A stretch of DNA of 64,000 nt from Burkholderia gladioli (GCF_000959725.1 NZ_CP009323.1:1116001-1180000), one strand, 5' to 3'; counted from the first letter of the stretch, positions 53,849 to 63,601 are shown. The notes: generated by a model not told the origin, from the letters alone. Program-made: numbers and translations.

Positions 53849-55135
53849 TTACGCCTTCGCGGTGGTATCGCTGGCCGCCAGTTCGCCGTTGAGCGCGGCG
53901 CGCAGCTTGTTGCGGTCCAGTTCCTTCTCCCAGGCCGACACCACGATGGTGGCCACGCCGTTGCCGACGATGTTGGTCAGCGCGCGGCATTCGCTCATGA
54001 AGCGGTCGATGCCGAGGATCAGCACCATGCCCGTCAGCGGGATGGTCGGCACCACGGCCAGCGTCGCGGCCAGCGTGATGAAGCCCGCGCCGGTCACGCC
54101 GCTGGCGCCCTTCGAAGTCAGCATCGCGACCGCCAGCAGCGTGAGCTGCTGCATCCAGGTCAGTTCGATGTTGGTCGCCTGGGCGATGAACAGCACGGCC
54201 ATCGTCATGTAGATGTTGGTGCCGTCGAGGTTGAACGAGTAACCGGTCGGCACCACCAGGCCCACCACCGAACGCGAGCAGCCGGCCTTCTCGAGCTTCT
54301 CCATCAGCTGCGGCAGGGCCGCTTCCGAGGAGCTGGTGCCCAGCACGATCAGCATCTCTTCCTTGATGTAGCCGACGAAGCGGATCACCGAGAAGCCGGT
54401 GAAGCGCGCGATCGCGCCGAGCACCACCACCACGAACACCGCCGAGGTCAGGTAGAAGGTGCCGATCAGCTTGAGCAGCGGGATCAGCGAGCCGACGCCG
54501 TACTTGCCGATGGTGAAGGCCATCGCGCCGAACGCGCCGATCGGGGCCAGCTTGGTGATGATGTGGACGATCCCGAACAGCACGCGGCTGGTGCCCTCGA
54601 TGAAGTCGGTCACCACCTTGCCGCGCTCGCCGAGGTGCGCCAGCACGCTGCCGAACAGCAGCGCGATCAGCAGGATCTGCAGGATCTCGCCCTGGGCGAA
54701 GGCATCGAACATGGTGTTCGGGATGATGTGCATCAGGAAGTCGACGGTCGACTGGCCGTGCGCCTTGGCCGCGTAGGAGGCCACTTCCTTGCCGTTCAGC
54801 GTGGCCGGATCGATGTTGAAGCCGGCGCCCGGACGCAGCAGGTGGGTGGCCGCCAGGCCCAGCACCAGCGCGAAGGTCGAGACGATCTCGAAGTACAGCA
54901 GCGCCTTGCCGCCGACCCGGCCGACCTTCTTCATGTCTTCCATGCCGGCGATGCCGGTCACCACCGTGCAGAAGATGATCGGGCCGATCACCATCTTGAT
55001 CAGCTTGATGAAGCCGTCGCCGAGGGGCTTCATGTCGACCGCGAGGGACGGATAGTAGTGGCCGAGGATCACGCCGACGATGATGGCGAAGATCACCTGC
55101 ACATAGAGCACTTTATAGAAAGGTTTCTTCTTCAC
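53849..55135 (-). CDS. dctA: C4-dicarboxylate transporter DctA
   Basis: A 428-residue DAACS-family (SLC1-like) symporter. Diagnostic segments are [20 protein letters not shown], the serine-rich loop [39 protein letters not shown] and [19 protein letters not shown]. It imports succinate, fumarate and malate across the inner membrane. Upstream lie a sigma-54 promoter and palindromes fitting DctD control; dctB and dctD follow it. Confidence 0.97.
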   Translation of the reverse strand: MKKKPFYKVLYVQVIFAIIVGVILGHYYPSLAVDMKPLGDGFIKLIKMVIGPIIFCTVVTGIAGMEDMKKVGRVGGKALLYFEIVSTFALVLGLAATHLLRPGAGFNIDPATLNGKEVASYAAKAHGQSTVDFLMHIIPNTMFDAFAQGEILQILLIALLFGSVLAHLGERGKVVTDFIEGTSRVLFGIVHIITKLAPIGAFGAMAFTIGKYGVGSLIPLLKLIGTFYLTSAVFVVVVLGAIARFTGFSVIRFVGYIKEEMLIVLGTSSSEAALPQLMEKLEKAGCSRSVVGLVVPTGYSFNLDGTNIYMTMAVLFIAQATNIELTWMQQLTLLAVAMLTSKGASGVTGAGFITLAATLAVVPTIPLTGMVLILGIDRFMSECRALTNIVGNGVATIVVSAWEKELDRNKLRAALNGELAASDTTAKA

Positions 55136-55353
55136 GATGAGTCCAGTTTCCAGAGGGGTGAAGTGAGCCTAGAGAACCGGCGTCACGCGCGCGGACGAAT
55201 GTCAGGGGGAAGCCATTCGCCCGCGCGGCTGCCGTGCCGCAACAAGCGACGGCCTCAGACCATCCGGGGGGAAGGATACTGGTGGGGCGTCATCGGTTGT
55301 CTCCTTGCTGCTGTCGTTGTCCGGCCGGGGGATCGGCCTTGCGACAGATATAC

Positions 55354-55368
55354 GCAAGCTCGATGCCA
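55354..55368 (-). promoter_or_regulatory. Sigma-54 promoter candidate of dctA
   Basis: TGGCATCGAGCTTGC on the minus strand has both the TGGCA and TTGC elements with the correct spacing (one mismatch to TGGCAC). A leader of about 200 nt remains before the dctA ATG. It fits control by the DctD encoded two genes on. Confidence 0.72.
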
Positions 55369-55439
55369 GCTTGGCGACAGCGGGCAAGCCATTGATTCTT
55401 ATCGTTTTATGGAAATTGGCGCGGCGCACGCAATCCGAT

Positions 55440-55490
55440 TTTCCGGAAATCCGGAAAGCGGTGCGTCCGGTATTCCGGACGATTGGGAAA
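55440..55490. promoter_or_regulatory. Candidate DctD upstream activator sites
   Basis: TTTCCGGAAATCCGGAAA (55440-55457) is a perfect 8-2-8 palindrome about 70 bp upstream of the sigma-54 promoter. A weaker related dyad, ATTCCGGACGATTGGGAAAT, lies at 55472-55491. Two tandem sites upstream of dctA are typical of DctD enhancers. The gap 55136-55575 holds no gene. Confidence 0.65.
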
Positions 55491-55575
55491 TAATGTGTCG
55501 GGCCGTTTACGCGACACGAGCGGAGCGGGGGCGCCGGGGCGGCCCGCCAGCCGCACCCGCACCGACACCTTCGCC

Positions 55576-56700
55576 TCAGCCGCGCCCCAGCGCGATATAA
55601 CGCGCCAGGTGGTGATCCTCGTCGCCGAGCTGATGGTCGATCATCACCAGCCGTTTCGCGTAGTGCGAGAGCGGCAGCTCCCAGGTCATGCCGATTCCGC
55701 CATGCAGCTGGATCGCCTCCTCGGCCACGCGCGTGCCGATGCGCCCGATCGTGTACTTGGCGGCAGACAAGGCCCGCTCGCGCTGGGCGCGCGGCGCCTC
55801 CAGCGCGGCCGCCGCGTTGATCACCGCCGAGCGCGCCTGCTCGATCTCCAGCAGCAGGTCGGCGACGCGATGCTGCAGCGCCTGGAAGCTGCCGATCGGC
55901 AGGCCGAACTGCTTGCGCGTGCGCAGGTAGTCGATGGTCTGCGTCTTCACCACCTCCATCGCGCCGATCGCCTCGGCGGCCAGGGCCAACAGGCCGAAGC
56001 CGGTGACGCGCTCGAGCAGCTCGGCGCCGTCGCCGGCCAGCCGCGCGCCCGCTTTCAGTTGCACGCCGTCGAGGCGCAGCTCGGCCGCGCGGCCGCCGTC
56101 GATGCGCGCGTAGTCGCGCAGCGTCAGGCCGGGCGTCTCGCGCGGCACCACGAACAGGGCCAGGCCGTCGGCCGCGTCGTCCTCGCCGGCGAGCCGCGCC
56201 GACACCACGAAGAAGCCCGCCTGCGCGCCGTGCTCGACCACCGCCTTCGCGCCGTCCAGCTTCCAGCCTTCGCCCGCCGCCACCGCACGCGTGCGCACCC
56301 GGTGCGGCTCGTAGTGGCTGCCCGGCTCGGCATGCGCGAAGGCGGCCGTGGTGCCGCCCTCGATCAGCGCGGCCAGCCGCTCGCGCTGCGTCGCGTCACC
56401 GCCCGCCGCGATCGCGCGGCCGGCCATCAGCGCGCCGAGGAAAGGCTCGACCACCAGGCCGCGCCCGAGGCTCTCGAACACCACGGCGAGATCGAACCCG
56501 GCGCCGCCGAAACCGCCATCGGCTTCCTCGAACAGCGCGCCGATCACGCCCAGCTCGGCGAAGCGGCGCCACAGCTCGGCGTCGTAACCCGCCTCGGAGC
56601 GCGCGATGCGCTCGCGCACCGGAAAACCATAACGTTCGTCGATGAAGCGGTTCAGCGAATCGGACAGCATCCGGCGATCGTCGCTCAGCTTGAAATCCAT
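55576..56700 (-). CDS. Acyl-CoA dehydrogenase family protein
   Basis: A 374-residue flavoprotein of the acyl-CoA dehydrogenase family. Start MDFKLSDDRRMLSDSLNRFI; FAHAEPGSHYEPHRV replaces the usual FAD-side QTEPxAGSD block with divergent sequence; the C-terminal half has RKQFGLPIGSFQALQHRVAD and LHGGIGMTWELPLSHYAKR. Its start follows the other dehydrogenase by 16 bp. Pairs like this often work together as heteromers on steroid-type or branched acyl-CoA; that is inference. Confidence 0.87.
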   Translation of the reverse strand: MDFKLSDDRRMLSDSLNRFIDERYGFPVRERIARSEAGYDAELWRRFAELGVIGALFEEADGGFGGAGFDLAVVFESLGRGLVVEPFLGALMAGRAIAAGGDATQRERLAALIEGGTTAAFAHAEPGSHYEPHRVRTRAVAAGEGWKLDGAKAVVEHGAQAGFFVVSARLAGEDDAADGLALFVVPRETPGLTLRDYARIDGGRAAELRLDGVQLKAGARLAGDGAELLERVTGFGLLALAAEAIGAMEVVKTQTIDYLRTRKQFGLPIGSFQALQHRVADLLLEIEQARSAVINAAAALEAPRAQRERALSAAKYTIGRIGTRVAEEAIQLHGGIGMTWELPLSHYAKRLVMIDHQLGDEDHHLARYIALGRG

Positions 56701-56716
56701 GGGGCCTCCGTCTGCG

Positions 56717-57925
56717 TCACAGACCAACGATCGTCTTGGCGACGATGTTCTTCTGGATCTCGTTCGAGCCGCCGTAGATCGACAGCTTGCGGTTGTTGAA
56801 ATACTGCGCGGCCGCGCTGGCCGCCTCGGCCGGGCCGATCGGCTCTTCCTCGTGCCTGCCCTCGCGATCCGCCTTGAAGGCCTCGTCGACGAAGGGCATC
56901 GCATAGGGGCCCATCGCGCGCCGCATCAGCGAGGAGATCTCCTGGCGGATCTCGGTGCCGCGGATCTTCAGCATCGAGCTTTCCGCGCCCGGCGCGCCGC
57001 CGCCCGCCACCGCCGCCAGCACGCGCAGGTTGGTGGTCTTCATGTTCTCCAGCTCGATCTCGACGCGCGCCAGGCGCGCGGCGAACAGCGGGTCCTCGGC
57101 CAGCGGCCGGCCGTTCTTCAGGAGCCGCCCGGCCACCGCGCGCAGCCGCTCCAGCGCGGCCACCGAGAAGCCGATCCCGGCGATGTTGGTGCGCTCGTAG
57201 GTCAGCAGGTACTTCGCGTAGGTCCAGCCGCGGTTCTCCTCGCCCACCAGGTTCTCCACCGGCACGCGCACGTCGGTGAAGAACACCTCGTTGACCTCGT
57301 GCTCGCCGTCGAGCAGCACGATCGGCCGCACCTCGACGCCCGGCGTGTTCATGTCGATCAGCAGGAAACTGATGCCCTCCTGCTTGCGCACGTCGGTGGC
57401 GGTGCGCACCAGGCAGAAGATCATGTTCGCGTAGTGGCCGAGCGTGGTCCAGGTCTTCTGGCCGTTGACCACGTAGTGATCGCCGTCGCGCACGGCGCTG
57501 GTGCGCACCGAGGCCAGGTCGGAGCCGGCGCCCGGCTCCGAGTAACCCTGGCACCACCAGTCCGAGCCGTCGAGGATGCGCGGCAGCCAGTGGCGCTTCT
57601 GCGCCTCGCTGCCGTACTTGATCAGCACCGGCCCGAGCATGTTCACGCCGAACGGCACGATGCGCGGCGCGCCGGCGATCGCGCATTCGTTGTCGAACAG
57701 GAATTTCTGCGCCACGCTCCAGCCCGGGCCGCCATGCTCCTTCGGCCAGTGGCTCGCCAGCCAGCCCCTGGCGTGCAGGATCGCGTGCCAGCGCTGCATG
57801 TCCTCGCGCGTGAGGTGCAGGCCGCCCCTGACCTTGCGCGACAGCTCGGGCGGCAACTGCTCGGCGAGGAAGCGCTGCACCTCGGCGCGGAACGCTTCTT
57901 CTTCGGGAGTGAAATCGAGGTTCAT
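56717..57925 (-). CDS. Acyl-CoA dehydrogenase
   Basis: A 402-residue acyl-CoA dehydrogenase with standard motifs: CQGYSEPGAGSDLASVRTSA (flavin and substrate side), YVVNGQKTWTTLGHYA, and the C-terminal YFNNRKLSIYGGSNEIQKNI. It oxidises an acyl-CoA to the enoyl-CoA with electron transfer flavoprotein as acceptor. It lies between the fadB-like gene and a second dehydrogenase, so the operon covers successive beta-oxidation steps. Substrate unknown. Confidence 0.93.
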   Translation of the reverse strand: MNLDFTPEEEAFRAEVQRFLAEQLPPELSRKVRGGLHLTREDMQRWHAILHARGWLASHWPKEHGGPGWSVAQKFLFDNECAIAGAPRIVPFGVNMLGPVLIKYGSEAQKRHWLPRILDGSDWWCQGYSEPGAGSDLASVRTSAVRDGDHYVVNGQKTWTTLGHYANMIFCLVRTATDVRKQEGISFLLIDMNTPGVEVRPIVLLDGEHEVNEVFFTDVRVPVENLVGEENRGWTYAKYLLTYERTNIAGIGFSVAALERLRAVAGRLLKNGRPLAEDPLFAARLARVEIELENMKTTNLRVLAAVAGGGAPGAESSMLKIRGTEIRQEISSLMRRAMGPYAMPFVDEAFKADREGRHEEEPIGPAEAASAAAQYFNNRKLSIYGGSNEIQKNIVAKTIVGL

Positions 57926-57975
57926 CGTATCGGCTCCGGTCGAGACGAAAGGGTTGACGGGATGAGGCGTCGCGC

Positions 57976-60114
57976 TCAGCGCGCCGGATTCAGGCTCGCG
58001 AAGCTCGCGCCGCGCCCGGCCAGCTCGACCAGCAGCGGCGCCGGGCGCCAGAACACCGGGTCCTCCTCGGCGTAGCGGCGGATCTCGCCCAGCACCTCGG
58101 CGAGGCCCAGCGTGTCCGCGTAGTGGAGCGGGCCGCCGCGATGGCGCGGGAAGCCGTAGCCGTGCACCAGCACCACGTCGATATCGAGCGGACGCAGGGC
58201 GATGCCCTCCTCCAGCACCTTGGCGGCCTCGTTGATCATCGCGGCCAGGTAGCGGCGCACGATCGCCTCGTCGCTGAACTCGCGCGGCGCGATGCCCTTG
58301 GCCGCGCGCTCGGCGGCGATGATCGCCTCCACCTCGGCATCGGGCTCGCCCACGCGCGCGCCTTCCGGGTAGCGATAGAAGCCGCGCTGGGTCTTCTGCC
58401 CGAACCAGCCGCGCTCGCAGAGGCGATCGGCGATCGCCACGTAGCGCAGCGCCGGATCGCGCGTGGCCGCGCGGCGCTTGCGGGTGGCCCAGCCGATGTC
58501 GCCGCCGGCCAGGTCGATCACCTGGTACGGGCCCATCGGGAAGCCGAAACCGCGGATCGCGCGGTCGATCTGGTAGGGCGAGGCGCCATCCTCCATCAGG
58601 TAATCAGCGGCGGCGCGGTAGACCGCGAGCAGCCGGTTGCCGATGAAACCGTCGCAGACGCCCGCGCGCACCGCCACCTTGCGCAGCCGCTTGGCGAACG
58701 CGAAGGCGGTGGCCACCACCTCGGGCGCGACCTGCGCCGGCACCACGATCTCGAGCAGCTTCATCAGGTTGGCCGGCGAGAAGAAGTGCAGGCCGATCAC
58801 GTCGGCGGCGCGCTCGCCCGCGCTGGCGGCGATCGCGTCGATGTCGAGATAGGAGGTGTTGGTGGCGAGCACCGCCCCCGGCTTGGCGACCTGCGCCAGT
58901 TCCTCGAACACGGCCTGCTTGACGGCCAGGTCCTCGAACACCGCCTCGATCACCAGGTCGACCTCGGCCAGCGCGTCGTAGACGGTGCTGCCGGCCAGCC
59001 GCGCCATGCGCTCGTCGCGCGCCGCATCCGACAGGCGGCCCTTGGCGACCAGCGCGTCATACACCTTGGCGATGCGCGCGCGGCCCTGCGCGAGCGCGGT
59101 ATCGTCGCGCTCGACCAGGATCACGGGCAGGCCCGCGTCGAGCACCGCCACCGCGATGCCGGCGCCCATCGTGCCGCCGCCGATCACGCCCACGCGCGCG
59201 ATCTCGCGCGGTTTCGCCCCGCTCGCCCCGGGCACCCGGGCCGCCTCGCGCTCGGCGAAGAAGGCGTGGATCAGGCCGGCGCGCTGCGGGCTGTCCAGGC
59301 ATTCGACGAACAGTTCGCGCTCGCGCTTCATGCCCTCGTCGAAGGGCAGCGCGAGCGCGGCCTCGACCGCCTCGACGATGCGCTGCGGCGAGAACAGCCC
59401 GCGAGAGCGCTTGGCCACCTCGGCGCGCGCGGCGTCGATGGCGGCCTGCGCGGCGGCGCGATCGGCCAGGCCCTGCGCGTCGCGCGTGCGGCGCACCGGC
59501 GCGCGCTTCGCCAGCAGTTCCTGCGCATAGGCCAGGCCCTCGGCCAGCGTGTCGTCACTGGCCGCCACGCGATCGACCAGGCCCAGCTCGCGCGCGACCT
59601 CAGCGCCGACATGGCGGCCGCTCAGCATCAGGTCGAGCGCCGCGGCCGCACCGATCAGGCGCGGTGCCCGCTGCGTGCCGCCGGCGCCGGGCAGCAGGCC
59701 CAGCAGCACCTCGGGCAGCCCCAGCGTGGCGCCCGGCAGGGCGAGGCGGTAATGGGCGGCGAGCGCCACCTCCAGGCCGCCGCCCAGCGTCGCGCCGTGC
59801 AGCGCGACCACCACCGGCTTGGCGCTGTCCTCGATGCGGCGGCAGACCTCGGGCAGCGCGGGCGGCTGCGGCGGCTTGCCGAATTCGCGGATGTCGGCGC
59901 CGGCGATGAAGTTGCGGCCCGCGCCGACGATCAGCACCGCCTCCACCGCCGCGTCGCCGGCGGCGGCCTCGATCGCCTCCAGCAAGCCGCGCCGGACGTC
60001 GGTGGACAGCGCATTGACGGGAGCATGGTCGACCGTGACCACCAGCACCTTGTCGCGGCGTTCGCGCGTGACGGTGCCGGCAGCGGCGGCAGCGGAGGGA
60101 TTCGGGGCGCTCAT
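57976..60114 (-). CDS. FadB-like bifunctional enoyl-CoA hydratase/3-hydroxyacyl-CoA dehydrogenase
   Basis: A 712-residue fusion. The crotonase domain (about residues 15-280) has GAGRNFIAGADIREFGKP and LHGATLGGGLEVALAAHYRL. The 3-hydroxyacyl-CoA dehydrogenase part (about 300-690) has the NAD loop RVGVIGGGTMGAGIAVAVLD and the catalytic-type HFFSPANLMKLLEIV, then IGNRLLAVYRAAADYLMEDG. AGGAG lies 5-6 bp before ATG at 60114. It is the first gene of an operon with the two dehydrogenases and is divergent from the LysR gene. Confidence 0.93.
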   Translation of the reverse strand: MSAPNPSAAAAAGTVTRERRDKVLVVTVDHAPVNALSTDVRRGLLEAIEAAAGDAAVEAVLIVGAGRNFIAGADIREFGKPPQPPALPEVCRRIEDSAKPVVVALHGATLGGGLEVALAAHYRLALPGATLGLPEVLLGLLPGAGGTQRAPRLIGAAAALDLMLSGRHVGAEVARELGLVDRVAASDDTLAEGLAYAQELLAKRAPVRRTRDAQGLADRAAAQAAIDAARAEVAKRSRGLFSPQRIVEAVEAALALPFDEGMKRERELFVECLDSPQRAGLIHAFFAEREAARVPGASGAKPREIARVGVIGGGTMGAGIAVAVLDAGLPVILVERDDTALAQGRARIAKVYDALVAKGRLSDAARDERMARLAGSTVYDALAEVDLVIEAVFEDLAVKQAVFEELAQVAKPGAVLATNTSYLDIDAIAASAGERAADVIGLHFFSPANLMKLLEIVVPAQVAPEVVATAFAFAKRLRKVAVRAGVCDGFIGNRLLAVYRAAADYLMEDGASPYQIDRAIRGFGFPMGPYQVIDLAGGDIGWATRKRRAATRDPALRYVAIADRLCERGWFGQKTQRGFYRYPEGARVGEPDAEVEAIIAAERAAKGIAPREFSDEAIVRRYLAAMINEAAKVLEEGIALRPLDIDVVLVHGYGFPRHRGGPLHYADTLGLAEVLGEIRRYAEEDPVFWRPAPLLVELAGRGASFASLNPAR

Positions 60115-60225
60115 CGTGTCTCCTGGGATGGAATCGGGCGCGCGGGCGCGTTGCGGCTCGCCTCGCGGATTCACGATTCTCGATTGATCGAGCCGGATTG
60201 ACAATTTCCAGATCCTTTTACAAGC

Positions 60226-60244
60226 TGTCAAAGTTCTTTTGACA
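60226..60244. promoter_or_regulatory. Probable LysR operator between fadB-like and lysR genes
   Basis: TGTCAAAGTTCTTTTGACA is a perfect 7-5-7 inverted repeat 8 bp before the LysR ATG; a third TTGACA half site lies at 60198-60203. It lies in the 138-bp divergent gap, as expected for a self-regulating LysR protein that controls the fadB-like operon. Confidence 0.65.
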
Positions 60245-60252
60245 ATCAAGCG

Positions 60253-61170
60253 ATGGATGCCGGAATGGACCTCAATGCGCTGACCCTGCTGGTCGAGATC
60301 CTCGATGCCGGCAATCTCAGCAATGCCGCGCGCCGGCTCAAGATGAGCCGCGCCAATGTCAGCTACCGGCTCAATCAACTGGAGAAGTCGGTGGGGCTGC
60401 AACTGGTGCGGCGCACCACGCGCCGCATCGAGCCCACCGAGGTGGCGCTGCGCCTGGTCGAGCACGGCCGGCGCATCCAGCACGAACTGCTGGCCGCGCA
60501 GGAAACCGTCGCCACGCTCGGCCAGGCCCTGCAGGGCCGCGTGCGCTTGTCGGTGCCGAGCGGTTATGGGCAGATCGTGATGTCCGACTGGCTGCTGGCC
60601 TTCAAGCGCGACTATCCCGGCATCGTGCTCGACGTGGTGTTCGAGAATCGCGTCGAGGACCTGCTGCGCGACGAGGTCGACATCGCGGTGCGCGTGATGT
60701 CCGAGCCGCCGCAGAACCTGGTGGCGCGCGACATGGGCGCGGTGCGCTACGTCGCCTGCGCCTCGCCCGAGTTCGCCGCGCGGCACGGCATGCCGGCCAC
60801 GCTCGACGCGCTGGCCGATGCGCCGCTGATCACCGCCACGGTGGTCGGCCGGCAACTGCGCATCGCCGCCTACCTCGACGGCGACCGCCACGAGGTGCTG
60901 CTCGCGCCCACCCTGATCTCCGAGAACTTCCTGTTCCTGCGCCAGGCGGTGCTGGCCGGGCTCGGCGTGGGCATCGTGCCGGATTACGTGATCCAGGACG
61001 ACCTGCGGCGCGGCGCGGTGGTCACCACGCTCGATGCCTACCGGCTCAGCATCTTCGGCACGCGCATGGCGATGCTCTACATGCCGAACCGCCATCACAC
61101 GCGCGCCACCGCCACCTTCATCGACTTCATCCTGGAGCAGGCGCGCCTGTCTGGGCGGCTGGTCGATTGA
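60253..61170 (+). CDS. LysR-family transcriptional regulator
   Basis: A 305-residue regulator with an N-terminal winged HTH (LLVEILDAGNLSNAARRLKM then SRANVSYRLNQLEKSVGLQL) and a periplasmic-binding-like effector domain (from about residue 95; GRVRLSVPSGYGQIVMSDWL). The tail resembles the CrgA-type subgroup. It is divergent from the fatty-acid-type operon and likely regulates it. Confidence 0.93.
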   Translation: MDAGMDLNALTLLVEILDAGNLSNAARRLKMSRANVSYRLNQLEKSVGLQLVRRTTRRIEPTEVALRLVEHGRRIQHELLAAQETVATLGQALQGRVRLSVPSGYGQIVMSDWLLAFKRDYPGIVLDVVFENRVEDLLRDEVDIAVRVMSEPPQNLVARDMGAVRYVACASPEFAARHGMPATLDALADAPLITATVVGRQLRIAAYLDGDRHEVLLAPTLISENFLFLRQAVLAGLGVGIVPDYVIQDDLRRGAVVTTLDAYRLSIFGTRMAMLYMPNRHHTRATATFIDFILEQARLSGRLVD

Positions 61171-61473
61171 GCCGCCGGGAAGGCACGTCCCGCTCCAGCC
61201 CGGAGCGGGCGAGCGGCCCCGCGCGCCAAGCCGCCTGACGCTCCGGCCGGGCGGCTCGCGCCTCACCCCGCGCGCCTGGCCGACCGAAGCGCCCGGCAGC
61301 CACGGCCGCTCGCGCGACCCGAAAAATTGGAGGGATTCGCCGATGACAGCGAGCCGCGCGCGCGGTCACAATAGCCGGCCCGCGCCAGGCCCGACCGGCC
61401 GACGCGGGCAACCGCCGCGCGGCAGCCCCGAGACAGCTGCCGCTCCACCCCGCCGCATGCCCCGAGGTACACG
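61171..61473. other. 303-bp gene-free gap
   Basis: Very GC-rich DNA between the LysR gene and the ggt-like gene. Open frames here are low-complexity Arg/Pro/Gly translations. I see no promoter, hairpin or repeat that I can support. Confidence 0.4.
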
Positions 61474-63450
61474 ATGACCGACCGGCCCAGCCCGCGCCCG
61501 TCACCCTCCCGTCGCCAGGCGACGTTCCCCGCCGCGAATCCCGCTCGACGGCTGGCCGCGCTGGCCGCCGCCGGGCTCGGCCTCGCGCTCGCGGCCTGCG
61601 GCGGCGCGAACGGGCCAGGCGCGAGCAACGCGGCAGCCGGCGCGGCAGCGGCTTCGGCGTCCTCGTCGGCCACGCTCGGCACCACGGCGGCCAGCGGCGC
61701 CGCGCAGCGCCTGCCGCAAACGGCCTTCGGCGGCCGCGTCGCCGAGCCCGCCAGCGGCTGGAGCGACAAGCCGGGCTGGTCCTCGGCGCGCTCGATGATC
61801 GTCGCCGCGAACCCGCTCGCCGCGCAGGCCGGCGCCGAGATCCTCAAGGCCGGCGGCAGCGCGGTGGATGCCGCGATCGCCGCGCAGCTGGTGCTGACGC
61901 TGACCGAGCCGCAATCCTCGGGCCTCGGCGGCGGCGCGCTGCTGCTCTATGCCGACGACAAGACCACCGATGCCTACGACGGCCTCGAAACCGCGCCGGC
62001 CGCCGCCACCGAGCGCCTGTTCCTGGACCGCGACGGCAAGCTGCTCGGCCCCGCGCAGACCGTGGCCGGCGGCCGGCCGGTGGGCGTGCCAGGCACCCTG
62101 CGCATGCTCGAGCTGGCGCATCGAGCGCACGGCAAGCTGCCCTGGAAACGCCTGTTCCAGCCCGCCATCAAGCTCGCCGACCAGGGTTTCCCGATCAGCC
62201 CGCGGCTGGCCGCGCTGATCGCGGCCGATCCCTACCTGCGCGCCGATCCGGCCGCGCGCGCCTATTTCTACGAGCAGGACGGGCGGCCCAAGACCGCCGG
62301 CACGCTGCTGCGCAACCCCGCCTATGCGGCCACGCTGCGCCAGCTCGCGGCCGGCGGCGCGAACCCGTTCTACAGCGGCGCGATCGCCCGCGAGATCGCC
62401 GCCAAGGTCGGCCAGTCGGCCAATCCGGGCTTGCTCACGCAGCAGGATCTCGGCCGCTACCGCGCGCTGCCGCGCACGCCGTTCTGCGGCGACTATCGCA
62501 AGTGGACCTTGTGCGGAATGCCGCCGCCGGCCTCGGGCGGCCTGGCGATCGCGCAGATGTTCGGCCTGTTCGACGGGCTGCCGGACTGGCAGAAGCTGGG
62601 CGGGCAAAAGCTGGTGCGCAACGACGTCGGCGGCCTGGAGCCGACGCCGCAGGCCGCGCATCTGTTCAGCGAGGCGGGCCGGCTGGCCTATGCGGACCGC
62701 GCGCGCTACCCGGCCGATCCCGAGCGTGTACCGGCGCCGGCCGGCGACTGGCAACGGCTGGTCGCGCCGACCTACCTGGCGCAGCGCCTGCAACGGATCG
62801 GCGACACCAGCCTCGGTCATGCCGAAGCCGGCGTGCCGGCCGACTCGACGCTGGCCACCTCGTTCGGCGACGATCCCGATGCGCTGGCGCCGCCGCCCGC
62901 CGCCAGCGAACTGGCGGTGGTCGATCACGACGGCGCGGTGGTGGCGATGGCCTCCAGCCTGGGCGACCCGTTCGGCTCGCGGCTGATGGTGCGCGGCTTC
63001 CTGCTCAACGATGCGCTGACGGGCTTCTCGCGCACGCCGCGCGATCACGGTCGGCCGATCGCGAACCGCCTGGACGGCGGCAAGCGGCCGCGTTCCTCGC
63101 TCACGCCCGAGATCGCCTTCGAGCGCGGCACGCGGCGCGTGGCGCTGGTGCTCGGCGGCGCCGACGCGATGCCGGTCGCCAAGACGCTGGCCGGCGTCAC
63201 CGACTGGGGCCTGACGGTGGCGCAGGCGATCGCCCTGCCGAACTTCGGCTCGCGCAACGGGCCGACCGAGCTGGAAGCGGGACGTGTGTCGGATACGCTG
63301 GTCGAGGGCTTGAGGCGGCGCGGGCACGAGGTGCGGCTCGTCCCGATCACCTCGGACCTGGTCGGGCTGCAGCGCGTCGCGCTCGACGGGCAGTCGCTGT
63401 GGCTGGGTACCGCCGATCCGCGGCGTGAGGGAGCGGCTGCGGGGGATTAG
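61474..63450 (+). CDS. Gamma-glutamyltransferase-family lipoprotein, apparently catalytically altered
   Basis: A 658-residue Ntn-hydrolase-family protein. ALAACGG (Cys42) is a lipobox, and an Ala/Ser-rich stretch follows. The family frame is clear: NPLAAQAGAEILKAGGSAVD, LTEPQSSGLGGGALLLY, and GGKRPRSSLTPEIAF (the SS oxyanion pair). But the substrate-binding Arg of the DGRETAP motif is Leu171 (DGLETAP), and the catalytic TTH/TSH position reads A477-S478-E479 (AASELAVVD), so the nucleophilic Thr and the His are missing. Autoprocessing and transpeptidase activity are therefore doubtful. Neighbouring genes do not suggest a job. Confidence 0.85.
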   Translation: MTDRPSPRPSPSRRQATFPAANPARRLAALAAAGLGLALAACGGANGPGASNAAAGAAAASASSSATLGTTAASGAAQRLPQTAFGGRVAEPASGWSDKPGWSSARSMIVAANPLAAQAGAEILKAGGSAVDAAIAAQLVLTLTEPQSSGLGGGALLLYADDKTTDAYDGLETAPAAATERLFLDRDGKLLGPAQTVAGGRPVGVPGTLRMLELAHRAHGKLPWKRLFQPAIKLADQGFPISPRLAALIAADPYLRADPAARAYFYEQDGRPKTAGTLLRNPAYAATLRQLAAGGANPFYSGAIAREIAAKVGQSANPGLLTQQDLGRYRALPRTPFCGDYRKWTLCGMPPPASGGLAIAQMFGLFDGLPDWQKLGGQKLVRNDVGGLEPTPQAAHLFSEAGRLAYADRARYPADPERVPAPAGDWQRLVAPTYLAQRLQRIGDTSLGHAEAGVPADSTLATSFGDDPDALAPPPAASELAVVDHDGAVVAMASSLGDPFGSRLMVRGFLLNDALTGFSRTPRDHGRPIANRLDGGKRPRSSLTPEIAFERGTRRVALVLGGADAMPVAKTLAGVTDWGLTVAQAIALPNFGSRNGPTELEAGRVSDTLVEGLRRRGHEVRLVPITSDLVGLQRVALDGQSLWLGTADPRREGAAAGD

Positions 63451-63510
63451 CTTCCGGATGAAATTGGAAATGAGATCTCGAAGTATCCCGGAACGGCTTG
63501 AAAGCGCATC

Positions 63511-63534
63511 TTTGGCATCGTCAAGGATGCCAAA
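63511..63534. promoter_or_regulatory. Inverted repeat upstream of the XRE regulator
   Basis: TTTGGCATC (63511-63519) and GATGCCAAA (63526-63534) form a perfect 9-bp dyad with a 6-bp centre. It lies 68 bp before the XRE gene and has no T-tract, so it is more likely the regulator's own operator than a terminator of the gene before it. Confidence 0.55.
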
Positions 63535-63601
63535 ACGCTTGTCGTATCGCATGGCGGATCGCCCACGGTCCTGGTGCAATAGCCGGCATCCAATCCCTTG
63601 C

